DNA of 64,000 bases from Trichobilharzia szidati (Eukaryota; Platyhelminthes; Trematoda; Strigeidida; Schistosomatidae), in assembly GCA_944472155.2 (NCBI GenBank), contig OX235273.1:32089204-32153203 (forward strand), read 5' to 3'. The notes under the pieces were generated by a model. That model saw only the letters and a list, made by a program, of their open reading frames with translations, had not been told where the DNA came from and did not search any database. The number at the start of each line of letters is the position of its first letter. Positions within the stretch are counted from its first letter, which is position 1. The translations under genes and the position numbers were made by a program. This document shows positions 59,065 to 64,000 of the stretch, in pieces.

Positions 59065-59110
59065 AACTGGAGTATTCTTTCATACAAATTTTACAACTAC
59101 TCACAGTTCT

Positions 59111-59117
59111 ATTTATA
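59111..59117 (-). promoter_or_regulatory. TATA box of the MEG-like gene
   Basis: The minus strand reads TATAAAT, 47 bases upstream of the exon 1 ATG. This implies a transcription start near 59085 and a short 5' leader. A competing reading is that the CTCCAG just before TTATG is a splice acceptor for an upstream leader exon or spliced leader; I cannot exclude it. Confidence 0.5.
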
Positions 59118-60000
59118 GATACCTCCTCATGGGAATCAGTAAGCAAAGTTCACACAGATCTCATGAAAACTTCTGTAGTACACAAAATCCAGTGAGAATT
59201 TCGTTGTTTTTCTCATATTTCTAAACAAGACCTGGTTTCACACTTTTTTAAACTTAACAAAAGTACACTTTTAAATTTACTCAGGTATATGTAGAGCGAA
59301 GTGAAATGGAAGCCAGTGAGTGAATGATCCAACGATATGTATACAGTTGTTTTAGTTATGGTAACTGAATTTTCTATTCATTTGGAAGGCTCACACGTAA
59401 TATTAATTAAACAGTGAACTGTGGAAATAATTTCTAGTGATATCAGTGAGAGTTTTACTCAAGATCAAGGAGTACTGGATAGCTGTTTCTACTTTCTTTC
59501 ACATTCTTTAGAAGAGAGCACTTGTAATCCCATGGCATGGTGGTTGATTCTGCATATGGAACGGACTCAACAAGCAACACTGACTGGGACGAATGTTATT
59601 GCAGGTCCTATCATGTCAGGATGATGGTTGGGATAGCGATTAGACTAAAAGCAGTTTCCGACGTTGTGCAACATCTATATACATTATGCTTGGGTTCTGT
59701 GAACAAAATCTTGATGTTAATCAAGTGGGATGTAAGAATAGTAAGGCGTTTGTCTCAGATGACCAGCGTACCAGCCAGTTATGCATTTAGTCCACTCTGG
59801 AGAAAGGATGTGACGGTTAGAAAATATGTTAACTCCGTAAAATGATACATCCTTACTTACCCTACAGTGGTTTGTCGTTTTCGGTAAGTTGTTAATATGA
59901 AATCAACCATAAAAACCCATTCAAACAGGCTGTGTGTGTGAATGATGTCGAGAAGTTGTCACCTGGACTATACGGTCACAAAACAGTATTTCCACTCATA
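59118..60000. other. Upstream region of the MEG-like gene
   Basis: No coding sequence recognised. A SINE-1-like remnant (GGAGTACTGGATAGCTGTTT) lies near 59470. Regulatory elements, apart from the TATA box, cannot be named. Confidence 0.4.
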
Positions 60001-60256
60001 ATAATAATAATTTGCTTTATTCCAAAACAGTACTTGTGATACAGAATGGAATTCTCAGCATTTTTACTACAGTATTGCATCCAGTTAGTACATTATCAGT
60101 AAATAGAATTCCACATAGATTAAGGAAATCTCAGTTCATTATGACAACAATATATTGGCATGTCGGTAGCAAAGCCAAACTGGAACAGTGTTTGAAGGTG
60201 TTAGAAAAGTAGGTGCTGTCATATTTACTGGCGTAAGCGAGAGAAAGAAACAAAGC

Positions 60257-60305
60257 AGCACATAACGGAAAAGAGAGAGAGAGAAAAGGAAAAGAAAGAA
60301 AGAAA
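60257..60305. repeat. Purine-rich (GA/GAAA)n tract
   Basis: GAGAGAGAGAGAAAAGG followed by AAAGAAAGAAAG, in the LINE 3' UTR. Confidence 0.75.
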
Positions 60306-61101
60306 ATGTTGTAGCTATAAATGATATGAGTTGGAAAGACGAGGTACAGTTGTTCTACTGAATATTTAATGAATTATAGGTGTCACGCCTAATGCTTTCT
60401 TTATCGCACAGAACACGAGCTAAGTAGGGTATAGTTGAGTTTTTTTACCTGCTGGTGCGAGCATATAGTTTTCTATATAGGCTTTTGGTTTTGCCTGATG
60501 AGATGCAAGGGGAGAGTTGTGAGTGAAGAGGGTGGTGTGAGTAAGATAAAATGGATTTGGCCCATTTTTCACATGAATCCATGTCCATATTAACAAGCTG
60601 GTTAAGTGGCACGTTGCTCACCCTGGTGACAACCTTTAACATCCTGCGTAATATGTTATAATATTTCTTCAGTAGCTCGGGAGAACTAAGGGGGAACAAT
60701 AGAGAATAATAGGCAGAATGCGAGAATTAACGAATTGTAGGAGTAAAGGTTGGGTTATACCAGAATGTTTTAACTTCTTGATGTAGAAGGTAAGACGGAA
60801 TATTTTCTTAGAAATCGCCAAGATATGAGACGACCAGGAACGATCAGCAGATAGAATGACGCCTAGGAATTTGATGTCCGACTTGGTTTCTATTTCAGTG
60901 CCATCTATGTTGCACTCCTCGTGAGAGCCAACCAGTTTGTTTAGGTTGGATTTATGCCTAAAGGTGAAATTGACTGTTTGGCATTTGGAGGGGTTTAAGG
61001 TAAGACCGTTTTCCTTAGACTACTGGCTGATTTCTGACAGAAAGCCATTAAGTACATAGCAGTCACCAGTGTGAGAAGTATATTGGTAGCGTCTACGGAG
61101 T

Positions 61102-61683
61102 TCACTGACAACGAACTATAATGGCGATCGTCCTAATACACGCATTATACAGTAGTTTTGATCCCCTGTTTTCCCTCTTTCGTCTGCATTTGTGTGCTGC
61201 AAGCAACGTGTCAACTTGGGTGACAGGCAAAGACACTGTCAGGTCGTCAGCATATTTGACAAAATTGATGTCATTTGAAGATGGTAAGTCATGTAGAAAG
61301 AAAGAAAAGAGAAGTGGTGAGAGCACAGCTCCTTGAGGGACACCAGCTTCAGTGAGCTCAGCAGAGGAGGATTTACCTTTGTATACGGTGTACTGCATTC
61401 TGTTAGAGAAGTAGCAATGCAACCAGTTAGTGACCCAGGACTCAGTTTTTTTCATAGAGAGCTTATTTAGCAAGAGACATCTAGGTACAGAATAGAAAGC
61501 AGAAGTGAAGTCGAGAAACGCGCGGCGGACGTATTTGGCACCTTTATCTAATGATGAGACGATGTTGTTGTGTAAGACGGCTGCAACGTCTAAAGTGCTC
61601 CTACCCTGTCTATAGGCAAATTGTTTGGGGTCTTCAAAGCTTTCAAGGGAGGGTTCAAGTTTAAGAAGTACCGGTTTTTCCAT
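61102..61683 (-). pseudogene. LINE reverse transcriptase core
   Basis: 193-residue frame with RT blocks FAYRQGRST, FLDFTSAFYSV, GVPQGAVLSPLLFSFFLHDL and KYADDLTVS. The family is CR1/Jockey-like, distinct from the RTE copies. It breaks downstream, where the thumb region should continue. Confidence 0.82.
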
Positions 61684-61991
61684 ATGCTATAGAAACAGGA
61701 AAGTGCTGGCAATGGGTCTGAAATTTATGTTCTTGCTGTTTCCAGGTGTAGGGACAGGGACTATTTTAATGTCTTTCCATGCAACAGGTACGACACTTTT
61801 GGAGAAAGAAGCATTTAGGATGTTAGTTAGTGGAGAACATAGAGCATCTGCACATTGTTTTAGAGCATATGCAGGTATACCATCAGGGCCAAGGCTAAGT
61901 GAGTGCTTGAGCGTTTTAAGACATTTTAGAACATCGAGAGCATTAAAGTCGTGAAAGATATCACCTACATGATTGGTAAAATTAGAAGTGG

Positions 61992-62789
61992 TTATCGTAG
62001 AAGGACAGCGTATAAAAGACTGATTAAGAGCATTAACATCATAAGAGGGAAAGGCATTACAACGCTTACTGTTGCCAGTAATTTCATTAAAATGTTTTCA
62101 CATGCTGATAGGAGATTTACAAGATAAAAGTGTATCATTGTAGATAGCATTACGAATTTGATTTCAGATTTGATTTGAGAATTAATCTTTTTGAATTCTA
62201 ACTTATCTCTGGGTTTGTATAGTGTATCTTTTTGCCTGCGAAGTTGTTTGAGACAAAGAGACGAGAAGCGGTCAAGGTGTTTGAATAGTGTTTGTTTGGG
62301 ACAGCATATATCAAGGCAGAACTTAAGATAATCCGTTATATTGGCAATTGTGTCATCTAATGTACTTTCATGGAATAAATCCCAGTTATTATTTTTTAAC
62401 ATGCACCTTAGATTGAGTAAGCTGTCAGATGAGTAGCATCTTTGTTGTGTTTTCATAGATAAGTGTGAGAAGACTTTAATATGTGTTTTGCTGTATATTT
62501 TTGGTAAAACAAGAACAACACAGTGATCAGAGTTAAGGATCGGTGCACGTTTACGTGTTTCATGTACTCCTTCGTCATTAGTAAAAGCTAAATCGAGTGT
62601 TTTGTCAAGTCGAGTGGGAAATTCGACTATGTTTGCGTGACCGGGTGCTTCAAAGAAGGAGCAGTCTGAGGAGTTGAAATCGCTAGTAATAGCAGATAGA
62701 GAGTTGTCGAAGTTGGCAGCGGCGAACATGGTGAATTTGTCAGCAAAATTTGAAAGATCAGATAGTGAGCAACTGAGAGAAATGAACAT
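61992..62789 (-). pseudogene. LINE endonuclease C-terminal half and linker
   Basis: 265-residue frame. SDHCVVL is the final APE endonuclease motif, preceded by TLDLAFTN. After about residue 200 the sequence becomes a linker and frameshifts before the RT. Confidence 0.75.
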
Positions 62790-63480
62790 GTTTGTAAAAA
62801 GATATATTTATATTTGGGGAGATGTTTGGGACGACATTTGACGGTAATGCAGTCTATGAAGTCATTTGAGAATGAAAAGCAAACATTATTAGAAATAGAC
62901 CATTTGGAATGAATAAAAGTTGCAACGCCGCCCTCCTATCTCCTATTACAACAGTGTCGGTCTTGTCTAAATAGGATGAAGTCCTTTAGTGACAAAAGAT
63001 TGTCATCATACAGTTTATTTAACAACGTTTCTTGTAATGTGACTGTTGCAGTATTATGATAAGTGTCAGTCGACATCAAAGATTGTAGGTACATTATCTT
63101 GTTAGGCAGAGAGCGGCATTTGAAATGTTAAATAAAGTTAAATTCGAGATATGATTTCACCTCTCAAAGGCAGTGAGATAAAGGGATCTGAGCATAGCTA
63201 ATGTACTAGCAGTATTGAAGTCAAAGCCCATGCTTTGTATCCAATATAAACGCGTGCAACCTTCGTCTTTAACATGGTCATCGGAAACAGCAATTTCACT
63301 CAATATGAATGATTATGCTGTTGCGTTTCTTATCCGAAATTTCTGTTTATTTTGTTATTATTGCATTCTAATCCCTGCTTGTAACCATGTTTATTAAACC
63401 CTCAACCAGAAAGGATTCTGGAACATTCTCAACCATTTACTATCAACACACCAGTGTCCAGTCTGGTTGATAACTTAGTC

Positions 63481-63626
63481 GACATTCAGTTGGTGCACTG
63501 AGTGAAGATGACATTCTTGGTTTCTGTTACTTTCCTGTTGCTGAAGCAACTCAACAAACAGTTCAGCAACAGGAAAGTAACAGAAACCAAGAATGTCATC
63601 TTCACTCAGTGCACCAACTGAATGTC
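63481..63626. repeat. Perfect inverted repeat, 65-bp arms, 16-nt loop
   Basis: 63481-63545 (starting GACATTCAGTTGGTGCACTG) is the exact reverse complement of 63562-63626 (ending CAGTGCACCAACTGAATGTC). The loop is GCAACTCAACAAACAG. A transcript would form a 65-bp perfect hairpin. No homology to the other repeats in the window is seen. Confidence 0.95.
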
Positions 63627-64000
63627 TGATTAATGTTTGAGCATCCACCGTATATATACTGTATCTAGTGTGTGTGAGGGGGGGAATTGTGGCACTATTT
63701 CAAATGACCTGAAGTTCACCTCACAGATTTGAATGCACATTTTTTTTAACAATTTTATTTTTCAGCTAACTGTAAAATCGTATTATTATTACAGAAAGAG
63801 AAGGCTTTAAGTAGCTGCACTAGAAATTTCTCAGTCAACACTGCACATATGATGATGAGAATAAAGATAATTAAAACGATGTACTTAGGGCGAGGTAGAG
63901 TTGAAGTGGATGAAATACAAAACTCTCAGAGATTATTCAATATGTGAACTGGTGTAAAGATTTGAAAATTTCAGGTCAAGTGTTGTTAAGAAAAATAAGC
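63627..64000. other. No recognisable feature
   Basis: Low-complexity G and T runs near 63675 and 63742. Nothing else. Confidence 0.4.

Larger units (their letters stand above)
60001..63150 (-). mobile_element. CR1/Jockey-like LINE, long but decayed copy
   Basis: From the right, minus strand: TYHNTATVTLQETLLNKLYD, GGVATFIHSKW (endonuclease N-side), VEFPTRLDKTLDLAFTNDEG and ILNSDHCVVL (endonuclease SDH, 62789-61992), RT FAYRQGRSTLDVA, AFLDFTSAF, GVPQGAVLSPLLFSFFLHDL, VKYADDLTVSL (catalytic ADD; 61683-61102), C-terminus LLKKYYNILRRM ... KLYARTSR (60699-60445), then the 3' UTR with GGAATAAAGCAAATTATT and (ATT)n at 60001. Frameshifts and stops are present. 5' end approximate. Confidence 0.82.

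Overview
Kind of organism. The window is eukaryotic, AT-rich, repeat-dense and intron-rich. The repeats are Penelope-like elements (PLEs) with GIY-YIG endonucleases, RTE-type and CR1/Jockey-type LINEs, tRNA-headed SINEs carrying hammerhead ribozymes (the architecture of the schistosome Sm-alpha repeat) and a Merlin (IS1016-like) transposon relic. Together these point to a digenean flatworm, most probably a schistosomatid. There is no bacterial-style gene organisation. Almost all long open frames are retrotransposon pieces or chance frames.

The host gene. On the minus strand, 17 short exons can be read between 59064 (start codon) and 2063-2065 (stop codon). Exon 1 encodes a hydrophobic signal peptide and sits 47 bases downstream of a TATA box. 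Every internal exon is 33-69 nt long, a multiple of three, open in one frame, flanked by AG/GT splice signals, and begins and ends in phase 1. Joined, they give 918 nt (305 residues plus stop), spread over 57 kb of introns. Signal peptide plus serial symmetric mini-exons is the plan of the schistosome micro-exon genes (MEGs), although these exons are mostly longer than the usual 36-nt limit. I do not recognise the protein; it looks secreted, charged and largely helical. Three further symmetric exon candidates (8181-8204, 22111-22140, 41549-41596) and two possible micro-exons of 6 and 9 nt are listed separately.

Layout of the introns. 2153-8158: a PLE-B element with 14-bp target duplications, split by a younger PLE-A insertion (3015-6778, 12-bp duplications) that carries the best-preserved reverse transcriptase in the window. 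8.2-15.6 kb: SINE-2, PLE relics, a PLE-C split by an RTE, an inverted PLE-D pair, an RTE. 15.6-31 kb: PLE-B, PLE-E, PLE-F and PLE-C copies, RTE relics, a Merlin relic. 31-45 kb: mainly SINE-1 inverted dimers, RTE fragments, a 28S rRNA fragment and a PLE-C inserted into a SINE-1. 45-59 kb: SINE-2, PLE-D, RTE, a palindromic PLE-C, and several kb of low-copy sequence. 60-63.2 kb, upstream of the gene: a decayed CR1/Jockey-like LINE. 63481-63626: a perfect inverted repeat with 65-bp arms.

How the parts fit. The window is essentially one secreted-protein gene whose introns have been filled by successive waves of retroelements. PLE insertions of several families share one architecture (a 5'-terminal inverted fragment, so both ends of the insertion are 3' ends), and SINE-1 dimers have the same shape. 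Family names PLE-A to PLE-F and SINE-1 to SINE-3 are local labels, not database names.
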